Shown piece by piece: positions 16,913-23,413 of a stretch of 37,695 nucleotides of DNA. The translations under genes and the position numbers were made by a program. Origin of the DNA: a virus; the IMG/VR virus record IMGVR_UViG_3300035224_000252, positions 1 through 37,695 of that record. One strand, 5' to 3'. Position 1 is the first letter of the stretch. Every line of letters starts with the position of its first letter. The notes beneath the pieces are model-generated. The model made no database searches. It was not told the DNA's origin and worked only from the letters and a program-made list of their open reading frames with translations.

Positions 16913-17662
16913 TTATTCTCCAATAAAATTATAAAGATTAGTTATGATTAGAATGCCAGAAGCTCTGGCTTTTTTAGTTTTAGCAGAGTCTACTCCACTT
17001 TCATTTACTAAGATTGTTACATCTTTTGTGAGGTTACTTTTAACAACATAACCAAGCTCTTCTAATATTTTTTTAGCCTCAGCTTTGGTTGAGTAAGAGG
17101 CAAGTTTGCCACTAATGCAAACAGTACCCTGAGATACTCTTGGAGCTGTAGGCTGTACAAATTTAAAGCTAAAAGGAAGTTGACTTACTTCATAAAAGTC
17201 ATTCTCAAGCCAGTCACAAAGACTTTTAGCAGACTTCTCACCTAAACCTGCTGTGCGGCATAATTCGTAGTCTATTTCTTCTATATCAATGCAGACTTTG
17301 GAAAGTTTTTCCGAAGCAGTCTTGCCGATAAGATGTATACTAAAAGCTGGTAACAGCACGTTTAGCGGAGCTTTCTTTGATCTTTGTATTTCATCTACTA
17401 ACTTCGCAGCAAGACGCGAAGAGCCAAGAGCATCTTCTACTTCCTGTAAAGACAAAGAGTAAAGTTCCTCTAAGGAGACAATACCTAGTTTTACAAGCGT
17501 AGCAGGGCCCAGGCCTTTAATCTTCAAAGTCTTGGCGAAGTGTTCGATAAGTTTTAAAAGTTTAGAACCACAATCTTGATTCCTACAAAACAAAAGATAG
17601 TTGACTTCCTCTAACACCGAACTACACGAAGGGCAGTTTGTTGGAGCTTCGATTATTGTCAT
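16913..17662 (-). CDS. ligB: NAD+-dependent DNA ligase, C-terminal subunit (LigB, T5-like)
   Basis: 249 residues. Encodes only the C-terminal half of a bacterial LigA: zinc finger with C10, C13, C26 and C31, helix-hairpin-helix region (KIKGLGPATLVKLG, SIHLIGKTASEKL, TAGLGEKSAKSL), and a BRCT domain (about 175-249, GTVCISGKLASYSTKAEAKKIL). These bind nicked DNA and position it for the adenylation half at 17742-18674. T5 splits its ligase in the same way. It has its own promoter P3 in the 79-nt gap, so the two halves can be expressed independently. Confidence 0.92.
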   Translation of the reverse strand: MTIIEAPTNCPSCSSVLEEVNYLLFCRNQDCGSKLLKLIEHFAKTLKIKGLGPATLVKLGIVSLEELYSLSLQEVEDALGSSRLAAKLVDEIQRSKKAPLNVLLPAFSIHLIGKTASEKLSKVCIDIEEIDYELCRTAGLGEKSAKSLCDWLENDFYEVSQLPFSFKFVQPTAPRVSQGTVCISGKLASYSTKAEAKKILEELGYVVKSNLTKDVTILVNESGVDSAKTKKARASGILIITNLYNFIGE

Positions 17663-17688
17663 TGCTATTCCTCTGAATTTGAATAAGT

Positions 17689-17717
17689 ATTATACGTCGT
17701 TTTAAGGTTTTTGTCAA
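17689..17717 (-). promoter_or_regulatory. Sigma70 promoter P3
   Basis: TTGACA (17712-17717), 17-nt spacer containing CCTTAAAA, TATAAT (17689-17694). Upstream element AATACTTC. Leader about 20 nt to the LigB ATG. Confidence 0.88.
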
Positions 17718-17741
17718 GAAGTATTTTTGAAAAGGTACTAA

Positions 17742-18674
17742 TCAATCTAAACGTCTTACAACGCGAGGTATAATTTCCCCTGAGCGTATAATTTCTACTT
17801 GACAACCTATCTCAAGATTAAGGTCGCGTATATACTGAATATTGTGCAGCGTAGCTCTAGAAATTGTGGCATCTCCTATAAGGATGGGGTCTAGTATTGC
17901 TACTGGACTTACCACCCCACTCTTTCCTAGCTGCCACACTACATCAGCAAGCGTTGTTGCAACACCCTGTGCCTGGCTCTTGAGAGCGAAAGCACCTCTT
18001 GGGTGTTTGCTAGTGTGACCTAATGCATCGTGAGTTTCATTATTATCCAGACGGTAAACAGTGCCGTCTGTAGGATACTTACTACAATCAAACTTAGTAA
18101 CTACATTCAGACCTTCTTCGCTGAGACTTTCCAGTGTTTGCTGATAAGTCTCATGACTCGTAGGAACTTGATCGTATGCTACAAATACAAGTGAACGAGT
18201 CTTAAACTCGGTTAAACCTTCTAAGCTATTCTTCAAGCCAAGAGAACCCGAAGCATAATTGCGCGAGTTAGGGATACTGCTAGGGGCTACAACTTCTCCA
18301 GTAATTTGAACAAGACCAATAGTTTTAATACTATTAGGTACTAGTTCTTTCATCTTGGAAGTAATATCTCTACCTTGTATACCGTCTCCACGAGTTAAAG
18401 CTAACTCAAGGTTTCCGTCTATATACAAAACAGACACAGCAGCCCCGTCTAGCTTAGGAGAAACCACACAATTATTTATATCAATAGGAGCCTTAGCTAT
18501 ATCAAAACACTTTTGCAGTGAATACATTTGATACGCGTGGGTTACTGCATCAGTAACCGCGTACCCAATAGTATTATAGTTGTGTTTGTGTGCTAAAAGA
18601 TCGAACTCCTCATCCGAAAGGAGAGGAGTACCTTCGTAGTATAATTTACTCGCTCTGTCTAAAAAATCGTGCAT
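17742..18674 (-). CDS. ligA: NAD+-dependent DNA ligase, adenylation subunit (LigA, T5-like)
   Basis: 310 residues. N-terminal Ia-type NMN-binding segment (YYEGTPLLSDEEFD, 12-25), nucleotidyltransferase domain with catalytic lysine K74 in the motif KLDG (74-77), ITGEVV and later motifs, ending in the OB-fold (SGVVSPVAILDPILIGDATI, followed by RATLHN). It stops where bacterial LigA continues into the zinc finger, and the missing part is the separate gene at 16913-17662. Not a frameshift: the second gene has its own promoter, leader and ATG. Seals nicks during replication and repair. Confidence 0.93.
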   Translation of the reverse strand: MHDFLDRASKLYYEGTPLLSDEEFDLLAHKHNYNTIGYAVTDAVTHAYQMYSLQKCFDIAKAPIDINNCVVSPKLDGAAVSVLYIDGNLELALTRGDGIQGRDITSKMKELVPNSIKTIGLVQITGEVVAPSSIPNSRNYASGSLGLKNSLEGLTEFKTRSLVFVAYDQVPTSHETYQQTLESLSEEGLNVVTKFDCSKYPTDGTVYRLDNNETHDALGHTSKHPRGAFALKSQAQGVATTLADVVWQLGKSGVVSPVAILDPILIGDATISRATLHNIQYIRDLNLEIGCQVEIIRSGEIIPRVVRRLD

Positions 18675-18700
18675 AATAGTTTCTCTAAGTTAGAAAGGAT

Positions 18701-18729
18701 ATTATACGGCATTTTAAGGATTCTGTCAA
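18701..18729 (-). promoter_or_regulatory. Sigma70 promoter P4
   Basis: AATAGTTC then TTGACA (18724-18729), 17-nt spacer with CCTTAAAA, TATAAT (18701-18706). Leader about 20 nt to the ligase adenylation subunit ATG. Confidence 0.9.
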
Positions 18730-18732
18730 GAA

Positions 18733-19032
18733 CTATTTATACAAATCTTTAATTAAATCTAAAAAATGTTCTTCTATGATTTCTTTAGATTCTGCTAAAG
18801 AGAGTATCTCTATTAAGCCAGAAAAAAGCTCTCTAGAGTTGCTAAAATCTAATGGCATAGCTATGCCCTCAGGAGTAGGTTTCCACTCTTCATCGAAGTC
18901 CATATAATATTTTCGTAGGTGTAAGTACTCGATGTCTCTAAAGGTATTGATAGTAAGTCTTACTTGTACTTGTTTTATCTCGTCATAATGAATAACTCTA
19001 GAGTAAGCTTCAGGCGCTTGATGTAAGTCCAT
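18733..19032 (-). CDS. PC4/p15-like transcriptional coactivator (ssDNA-binding)
   Basis: 99 residues. The core RLTINTFRDIEYLHLRKYYMDFDEEWKPTPEGIAMPL matches the PC4/p15 fold signature (VxxNxFxGxxYVDIRxYYxxDGEWxPxxKGIxL): antiparallel sheet plus a helix that binds single-stranded or melted DNA. In eukaryotes this family assists transcription; bacterial and phage members (YdbC-type) bind ssDNA. It overlaps the upstream gene (stop/ATG at 19032). Possible roles are promoter opening or replication, next to ligase and D5-like genes. Fold call is good; function is inferred. Confidence 0.75.
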   Translation of the reverse strand: MDLHQAPEAYSRVIHYDEIKQVQVRLTINTFRDIEYLHLRKYYMDFDEEWKPTPEGIAMPLDFSNSRELFSGLIEILSLAESKEIIEEHFLDLIKDLYK

Positions 19033-19304
19033 TATCTTATACCTTTATTTTTAAGGAGGGAAGATAGAGGAACTACACTAGAGATACTATCAGGCCGTAA
19101 TAAACGATAGGAGTCAGTATCCCAACAAAAGAAAAGAAGTGTGTTTTCTGTCTCTTTAGCACGATTCTTTTTCTTTTGTATGTAAGGGGTTGTGAAGTCT
19201 AAAGTACATACATTATACTTTAATTTTTTAGAGTGCTCACTACGATAAGTGATAATTGCATCTCCGTACTCGTGCACTAATCGTGCAAGTTCTTGCTTTT
19301 TCAC
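19032..19304 (-). CDS. Small basic hypothetical protein
   Basis: 90 residues, not recognised: MKKQELARLVHEYGDAI, then a basic stretch (YIQKKKNRAKETENTLLFF) and WDTDSYRLLRPDSIS. The pattern of a helix followed by beta strands resembles small single-domain phage regulators, without a known motif. It is translated just before the PC4-like gene in a TAATG-type junction, so the two may work together. No clear promoter precedes it. A TAGCAAT inverted repeat and the terminator of the upstream gene lie in the 120-nt leader. Confidence 0.55.
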   Translation of the reverse strand: MKKQELARLVHEYGDAIITYRSEHSKKLKYNVCTLDFTTPYIQKKKNRAKETENTLLFFCWDTDSYRLLRPDSISSVVPLSSLLKNKGIR

Positions 19305-19326
19305 TATTATTTCCTTTTGTAGTAGT

Positions 19327-19344
19327 TAGCAATTTTTATTGCTA
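19327..19344. repeat. Inverted repeat TAGCAAT-TTTT-ATTGCTA
   Basis: 7-bp arms around a 4-nt loop, 23 nt upstream of the gene starting at 19304. Not followed by a T-tract leftward. Could be an operator or leader hairpin. Confidence 0.4.
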
Positions 19345-19376
19345 GGTCACATACTTGAAGGTGGTTACAGTGGATG

Positions 19377-19409
19377 CAAAAAAACCTCTCTAGGAAACCC
19401 AAGAGAGGT
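19377..19409 (-). terminator. Intrinsic terminator after the HTH gene at 19425
   Basis: Leftward strand: ACCTCTC, 12-nt loop, GAGAGGT followed by a run of seven T. Ends the single-gene transcript from promoter P5. Confidence 0.88.
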
Positions 19410-19424
19410 AATAGTTAGGTATTA

Positions 19425-19778
19425 CTAACCTTCGTCAGATAGAAGAGTAGTAAAGTACTGTGCGGCTTTTCCAGTCAACTTAGAGATAATCTCTTCATCG
19501 GCTTCTTTACCTGCATCAGCTATGACTGCTGTCAGCGCTTCTTGTGCAGCAGCTTTGGATACACGAGTGGTTCCTGTGGTTGTGCTAGTTGAGGCTTTTG
19601 CAGCAGGGGTTTTCTTAACATAAACATCTGCTTTTGTTAAGATCATACGAACACCGTTAGGAGATTCGTTAAGTTCTTCAGCTATGCTTTTAACAATCTC
19701 CATGCTAGTTTCTGGAGTAGGTTCCATTTCTTCATACATTGATACTGCTTGTGCTTTTTTCTCATCATCCCATGGCAT
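19425..19778 (-). CDS. Small HTH DNA-binding protein, paralogue of the D5-like family
   Basis: 117 residues. The N-terminal unit (WDDEKKAQAVSMYEEMEPTP ... SIAEELNESPNGVRMILTKADVY) aligns by eye with the first domains of the proteins at 35096 and 36891 and with units of the D5-like protein. A Thr/Ala-rich linker (about 57-73) leads to a second helical domain. It forms a monocistronic unit with its own promoter P5, a leader of about 106 nt carrying a hairpin, and a terminator, suggesting strong separate expression. Probably a small chromatin-like or regulatory protein. Confidence 0.7.
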   Translation of the reverse strand: MPWDDEKKAQAVSMYEEMEPTPETSMEIVKSIAEELNESPNGVRMILTKADVYVKKTPAAKASTSTTTGTTRVSKAAAQEALTAVIADAGKEADEEIISKLTGKAAQYFTTLLSDEG

Positions 19779-19812
19779 GAGGCGTTTCCTTTTGTTGTTG
19801 GGTTTAGGTCTA

Positions 19813-19828
19813 CCTGGGCACTCGCCCA
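19813..19828 (-). promoter_or_regulatory. Leader hairpin of the HTH gene
   Basis: CTGGGC-GAGT-GCCCAG on the leftward strand, a 6-bp GC-rich stem within the roughly 106-nt leader, ending 34 nt before the ATG at 19778. The longest leader among the promoters here. May stabilise the mRNA or regulate translation. Confidence 0.5.
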
Positions 19829-19890
19829 GTACTTGTAATTGTTGGGTGTAAAATCTATCGGAAATGGTGTTCTCCTTGATTTGAAATGAT

Positions 19891-19920
19891 ATTATACGGC
19901 AGAAATTACCATGTTGTCAA
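19891..19920 (-). promoter_or_regulatory. Sigma70 promoter P5
   Basis: AATAGTTC then TTGACA (19915-19920), 18-nt spacer, TATAAT (19891-19896). Leader about 106 nt to the ATG at 19778. Confidence 0.88.
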
Positions 19921-19940
19921 GAACTATTTTTGTAATGCTA

Positions 19941-20156
19941 CTATTGCAGAGCTTTTTTTAATTGGTAAATAGCCTTTGCAATACCCTGTGCACTATACTT
20001 AGTTACTACATTATAAGCTGCAGCCCGTAGATTTTCAATCTCTGCTTCATTAAAATTACCCCTAGAGTACTCGCAATTAACACACCGAGATCTTGGAGAC
20101 AGCTCATACACATGAGTTCCACACTGGTAACACTCTAATTTTTTCCATTCATCCAT
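19941..20156 (-). CDS. Small zinc-ribbon protein
   Basis: 71 residues. Four cysteines as two CXXC pairs (C9/C12, C25/C28) make an N-terminal zinc ribbon. The rest is helical and ends with a basic stretch. Such small proteins bind nucleic acid or act as adaptors; the target is unknown. The ATG at 20156 lies one base after the stop of the membrane protein gene before it. Last gene of the short operon from promoter P6. Confidence 0.65.
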   Translation of the reverse strand: MDEWKKLECYQCGTHVYELSPRSRCVNCEYSRGNFNEAEIENLRAAAYNVVTKYSAQGIAKAIYQLKKALQ

Positions 20157-20157
20157 G

Positions 20158-20304
20158 CTATTTACTCACTGATAGGTATAAGCCTATATTAGCAAAAGCG
20201 TACCCTGCATAGCATAAAGCCATTGGTATATTGTCTTTATATGCCTGTTCAGCACATATGTAAAAATAAATCAATCCTGTAACTGCCACAAGCCAACCGC
20301 TCAT
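20158..20304 (-). CDS. 48-aa two-helix membrane protein
   Basis: Encodes MSGWLVAVTGLIYFYICAEQ, then a polar turn AYKDN, then a second hydrophobic segment MALCYAGYAFANIGLYLSV. Two short transmembrane helices form a hairpin with the turn in between. The ATG overlaps the upstream stop (ATGA at 20301-20304), and the next gene starts one base after its stop. Similar tiny proteins are widespread in tailed phages of Vibrio-type and marine bacteria. Role unknown; a membrane modulator or holin-like function cannot be excluded. Confidence 0.7.
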   Translation of the reverse strand: MSGWLVAVTGLIYFYICAEQAYKDNIPMALCYAGYAFANIGLYLSVSK

Positions 20305-20522
20305 AGTTCTCCCTCCACTAATTCAATAAGTCCATCTTTCATAGTAATTCTAACAAAAAAATCTTCTCCCTCCCCTTGTATAAGCGAGGGTCTGTGTGAG
20401 GCAACAAAACTACCTGTATGCTTATAGTTACTTGTATAAAATCCCACCTCTTTATAGGAAAGAGGTTCTCCGATACACATCTTTAGCTCCGCTACTGTTT
20501 TATATCCTAGTAATAATATCAT
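20301..20522 (-). CDS. Small hypothetical protein
   Basis: 73 residues, not recognised. Begins with a short hydrophobic stretch (MILLLGYKTVAELKM) and continues as beta-rich sequence (EDFFVRITMKDGLIELVEGEL). Overlaps its neighbours by 4 nt on each side (ATGA), so it is co-translated with the coiled-coil gene before it and the membrane protein after it. Confidence 0.55.
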   Translation of the reverse strand: MILLLGYKTVAELKMCIGEPLSYKEVGFYTSNYKHTGSFVASHRPSLIQGEGEDFFVRITMKDGLIELVEGEL

Positions 20523-20737
20523 TTTGTATTATACATTTTCCTATACTGTATCACTTCTCTATGAAGATTTACAATATCTTCTGATTGTTTACGCAGCATA
20601 GTAGTCTGTAGGTTTGCATGGGCAATATAATCCTCAATACACGCAGATTGGCTACTAAGTTCTGCTTTCAAGCGTTCGTTCTCTTCTTTCAAGTCTATAA
20701 TCTCAACTTGTGGGCACTTACGGTTTTTAACAATCAT
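20519..20737 (-). CDS. Small coiled-coil protein
   Basis: 72 residues from the ATG at 20737, which follows GAGGA and lies about 37 nt after the start of promoter P6. The frame stays open upstream to 20899, but that extension crosses P6, so it is not used here. IDLKEENERLKAELSSQSA is a leucine-heptad coiled coil, continuing into HREVIQYRKMYNTK. Function unknown. Confidence 0.6.
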   Translation of the reverse strand: MIVKNRKCPQVEIIDLKEENERLKAELSSQSACIEDYIAHANLQTTMLRKQSEDIVNLHREVIQYRKMYNTK

Positions 20738-20780
20738 ATATTCCTCAACAAAGTTTGGTTCTTCTCGATTTTGAAATAAT

Positions 20781-20809
20781 ATTATACGCTTTTTTTCTTT
20801 ACTTGTCAA
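20781..20809 (-). promoter_or_regulatory. Sigma70 promoter P6
   Basis: TTGACA (20804-20809), 17-nt A-rich spacer, TATAAT (20781-20786). Sets the start of the gene at 20737. Confidence 0.85.
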
Positions 20810-20917
20810 GATTTTTTTCGGCTTTTCCGAAATATATTGCCACTCATATCGAATAGCCTGTATAGAAGGTACTCTAACCCTTGCCCATTTCATCCCCAAT
20901 TACATACTCCTATAATG

Positions 20918-20943
20918 CCTTATCCCACCTGAGTAGGATAAGG
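20918..20943. terminator. Hairpin after the porin gene, possible weak terminator
   Basis: CCTTATCC, 10-nt loop, GGATAAGG (8-bp stem), 14 nt beyond the porin stop. Leftward no T-tract follows; rightward TTTTACT does. More likely a 3' stabilising hairpin than a strong terminator for the porin mRNA. Confidence 0.4.
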
Positions 20944-20956
20944 TTTTACTATTATA

Positions 20957-21676
20957 CTAAAGACCGAGAGTAGCCGTTGCGACTACAGCATTTTCTGCCC
21001 AATCAAGACCACCAATATCATTTTTGCTCAAGTCAGTGCCTACATAAGCAACTTGTACATCTAATTTTTCTAGTACAGTTATTGTAGCAGATACTTCGAA
21101 GTTAAAGTACTTGTCGTCACCGTTAGCAAAAGTAGCTTTATCTAAAAAAGTTTCGCCAACTTCAGCGCCTAGAGTTACAATACCGAATTCGTGGCTGTAT
21201 CCGCCAAATACATAGGTAGCTGACCCACTTTTACCATACCCATCATCTGTCCAGTTAACACCTGCTTCAAGGCCTTTCCAGCCCGCAGCAGCGTAGACTT
21301 CACCATAGTCGTTATTGTCATTACTACCATCATTAGGGTATGTATAGTAAATGTAACCTACATCAACGGCAACATCAGATACTGCAAAACGATACCCAGC
21401 AGTGTAATCGAGCTCAAGAGTGGCATCGTCATTGCCAACAGAGTTGAAGTCGATAGAAGAACCCCAAACACCTACATGGAATCCTGATACATGGTTAAGA
21501 TTGATAGAGCCTTGCATTGCAACGTCATCGTTAGACTGACTTATGCCACGGAAGCGGTAGTCCGAGGTTACAGCAAGAGAGCCGTCCAGTGATAGATCAT
21601 CGACAAAGTCTCCTGCTACAGCAGTGCCTGCGGATAGTGCGGCAGCGACGGCCGTACAGATTAAAGTTTTTTTCAT
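20957..21676 (-). CDS. TorF-family outer-membrane porin-like protein
   Basis: 239 residues with a clear Sec signal peptide: MKKTLICTAVAAALSAGTAVA, cleavage probably after AVA. The mature start DLSLDGSLAVTSDYRFRGISQS is the hallmark of the TorF putative porin family (TIGR02001, Gcw_chp). The rest is alternating amphipathic strands ending in a terminal strand AVVATATLGL suited to BAM insertion. Full length for the family. Such genes are normally bacterial; here it sits between phage genes with an AAGGAG ribosome site. It may replace a host porin, change permeability, or block adsorption of competing phages. There is precedent in lambdoid phage PA-2, which carries the Lc porin. Transcription probably comes from P7 read-through. 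Confidence 0.9.
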   Translation of the reverse strand: MKKTLICTAVAAALSAGTAVAGDFVDDLSLDGSLAVTSDYRFRGISQSNDDVAMQGSINLNHVSGFHVGVWGSSIDFNSVGNDDATLELDYTAGYRFAVSDVAVDVGYIYYTYPNDGSNDNNDYGEVYAAAGWKGLEAGVNWTDDGYGKSGSATYVFGGYSHEFGIVTLGAEVGETFLDKATFANGDDKYFNFEVSATITVLEKLDVQVAYVGTDLSKNDIGGLDWAENAVVATATLGL

Positions 21677-21743
21677 TATAACTCCTTATAGTAATTCTTT
21701 GGAGGTACGCAATTGCAGCCCCTTTAAGTTTTGTTATGCTTTA

Positions 21744-22487
21744 TTATAGTTTTTCTAAGTTTACCCCGTACTGTGTCAAGTGTTGAAGTTTACCTAGATG
21801 ATATGCAGGAGCGTAAGCATTAAACCCTCCTAGCTGTGCATCAGTGAAGAAATCCCCACTATCTCTTTTTTGTATTACATAGATAGCATAGCAGGGGCAT
21901 CCATATTTTTCTTCGTAGTCTGTGTTTCCCATACCCTTTTTAGTAGCGAGCCATTCTAGAGTGAGTTTCTCTTGAACTATTACTGTACTATGGTAGGTAG
22001 CTGACCACGCTATCTCCCCGTAGGCAAAGTCTTCGGATACGCACTCATCTGGAAAATAGTGAGGCGTTAGTCTATCTTCTTTGTTACTTGGTCTCTCAGG
22101 TACTCCAACTTTTTCGAGAATCGCTCGCACAAATCCAGCTGAGCGAAATAAACGTCTAGAGATATCTGTAATAGTGTCTCCTTCGAGAAAGCTTGTACAC
22201 GCGTCAGCGATTTCTGAATTTGTGGCAGGTACGCCTCGTAAAGATGCTTTGCGTTTTTTTGTATATGCTTTTTGTCTATCATATTCTTCTATAATCTTAG
22301 TAAGCCTGGAAGTATTGTAAGATATGTTTAATATTTCACAAGCCTCTTTTTTAGTTATCGGTTTCTCTTGTAGGCCAAGGTGCGACTTTTCTTCTGCCAA
22401 AGTATTTGGGTAGAGCAACCCTTTCACTTTCTCTATATTCTGGGGCGTCAAGTTCTCCCCCTCTTTCTTCTTTACTGTTCTTACCAT
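21744..22487 (-). CDS. Putative HTH DNA-binding protein
   Basis: 247 residues. Residues about 44-70 (ITKKEACEILNISYNTSRLTKIIEEY) look like an HTH unit, and about 87-125 (ATNSEIADACTSFLEGDTITDISRRLFRSAGFVRAILEKVG) like a second one of the resolvase/transposase type. The C-terminal half (HYFPDECVSEDFAYGEIAWS ... GCPCYAIYVIQ) is a separate beta-rich domain found in hypothetical proteins of large phages. The first 137 nt overlap the 3' end of the DUF5664 gene in another frame. GGAG lies about 8 nt upstream of the ATG. Probably a regulator; target unknown. Confidence 0.65.
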   Translation of the reverse strand: MVRTVKKKEGENLTPQNIEKVKGLLYPNTLAEEKSHLGLQEKPITKKEACEILNISYNTSRLTKIIEEYDRQKAYTKKRKASLRGVPATNSEIADACTSFLEGDTITDISRRLFRSAGFVRAILEKVGVPERPSNKEDRLTPHYFPDECVSEDFAYGEIAWSATYHSTVIVQEKLTLEWLATKKGMGNTDYEEKYGCPCYAIYVIQKRDSGDFFTDAQLGGFNAYAPAYHLGKLQHLTQYGVNLEKL

Positions 22488-22773
22488 TCTCCAGCTCCAA
22501 TTCTAATTCTAATTTAAACATTAAACAACAAATAGCGTGTGCTAGATGAGAATAATTAGTTTCTTCGTCCTTTGACTCTCCATCAATGTGAGCAAAGATG
22601 TGCCGAAGTGCACCACCTGTGTACCTATTTTGAGCATTCTCTAAGTATCGCCAGTTTTCTTCATCATATTTTTCTGCTCCAAAAGTCAATACCTTACTAA
22701 CCTCTACTGTAGCTTTGGGAGGTAGTAAGTACATTTTTGGTTTGCTACTGTCAAATTTTCTACCATTACTCAT
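22351..22773 (-). CDS. DUF5664 protein (dATP/dGTP diphosphohydrolase N-terminal-like)
   Basis: 140 residues. GRKFDSSKPKMYLLPPKATVEVSKVLTFGAEKYDEENWR, then YTGGALRHIFAHIDGESKDEETNYSHLAHAICCLMF, is the DUF5664 signature, an all-alpha fold related to MazG-type nucleotide pyrophosphatases. Probably hydrolyses or binds a (d)NTP, in line with the adjacent ThyX. The ATG at 22773 is chosen because AAGGAG lies 7 nt upstream. It overlaps the ThyX stop by 8 nt. About 45 C-terminal residues extend beyond the domain and overlap the next gene in another frame. Confidence 0.75.
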   Translation of the reverse strand: MSNGRKFDSSKPKMYLLPPKATVEVSKVLTFGAEKYDEENWRYLENAQNRYTGGALRHIFAHIDGESKDEETNYSHLAHAICCLMFKLELELELENGKNSKEERGGELDAPEYRESERVALPKYFGRRKVAPWPTRETDN

Positions 22774-23413
22774 GTACAAACTCCTTAATCATAGGAAAGA
22801 TAGGGTTAATCGCATCAGCACATTGTTTAGCAATTTCCATGTGCTCTTTCTGGGTTCCTTCTGTGGTACGAACGTCAATATAATGCATCCATGAACGCAA
22901 CGTGCCGTTCATGTACAGCCTAGTCTTTGTTAGACCTTCTGGCAGTAGTGCTCTTGCTTGTTCTTTTGCTATACCTAATTTTAATGCTTCTTTGTAAGAT
23001 TTAGCTGTCATCCATTCTACACGACTTTGAATTCTAAACCACTCATGTTCAATAGCCTCATCCTCGGTTGTGACAGAATTTTGTCTGTTCTTTTCATCTT
23101 GCAATCTTGCTTCACGTTTCTGAAACATACTACCAAACCCTTCATCAGGATTAGCATACCTTTGTGAAAATTCTTGAAAAGAGAACGAGCGATGCCTTAA
23201 TATTTGCTTTGCAATGTCTCTAGTTGTATTGATCTCCACACATATACTTACCATCTCGAAAGGAGACCAATGCTTGTGCTTCATTAGATACCTTACTAAT
23301 TTTTCTGAAGTTTTCGTATTATTCTGGTTGCTAGGATTAGAAACTCTTGCCATCATTGCAATATCCTCAAGCAAATTATCTCCTGAGTTATTTATTAATT
23401 TTACTGCACTCAT
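22766..23413 (-). CDS. thyX: Flavin-dependent thymidylate synthase
   Basis: 215 residues. Converts dUMP to dTMP with FAD, NADPH and methylenetetrahydrofolate. The family signature RHRxxSxxxxSxRY is present as RHRSFSFQEFSQRY (73-86). Further landmarks: MARVSNPS near the start, the WSPFEM substrate-loop region (49-54), and the conserved C-terminal RSWMHYIDVRTTEGTQKEHMEIA. Complete and of normal length. With NrdJ and DUF5664 it supplies deoxynucleotides. It overlaps both neighbours, so it is co-translated in the operon from P7. Confidence 0.96.
   Translation of the reverse strand: MSAVKLINNSGDNLLEDIAMMARVSNPSNQNNTKTSEKLVRYLMKHKHWSPFEMVSICVEINTTRDIAKQILRHRSFSFQEFSQRYANPDEGFGSMFQKREARLQDEKNRQNSVTTEDEAIEHEWFRIQSRVEWMTAKSYKEALKLGIAKEQARALLPEGLTKTRLYMNGTLRSWMHYIDVRTTEGTQKEHMEIAKQCADAINPIFPMIKEFVHE

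Noticed and set aside
16913-18674. Split ligase as a frameshift, sequencing error or intron
   Set aside because: The second half has its own promoter, leader and ATG, and the split position matches T5 LigA/LigB.
20738-20899. Upstream extension of the coiled-coil gene at 20519
   Set aside because: The extension contains promoter P6; a good ribosome site precedes the internal ATG at 20737.
21745-21781. TTGACA and TATAAT upstream of the porin gene
   Set aside because: The boxes are 25 nt apart, too far for sigma70, and the upstream AATAGTTC element is missing. Porin transcription is more likely read-through.
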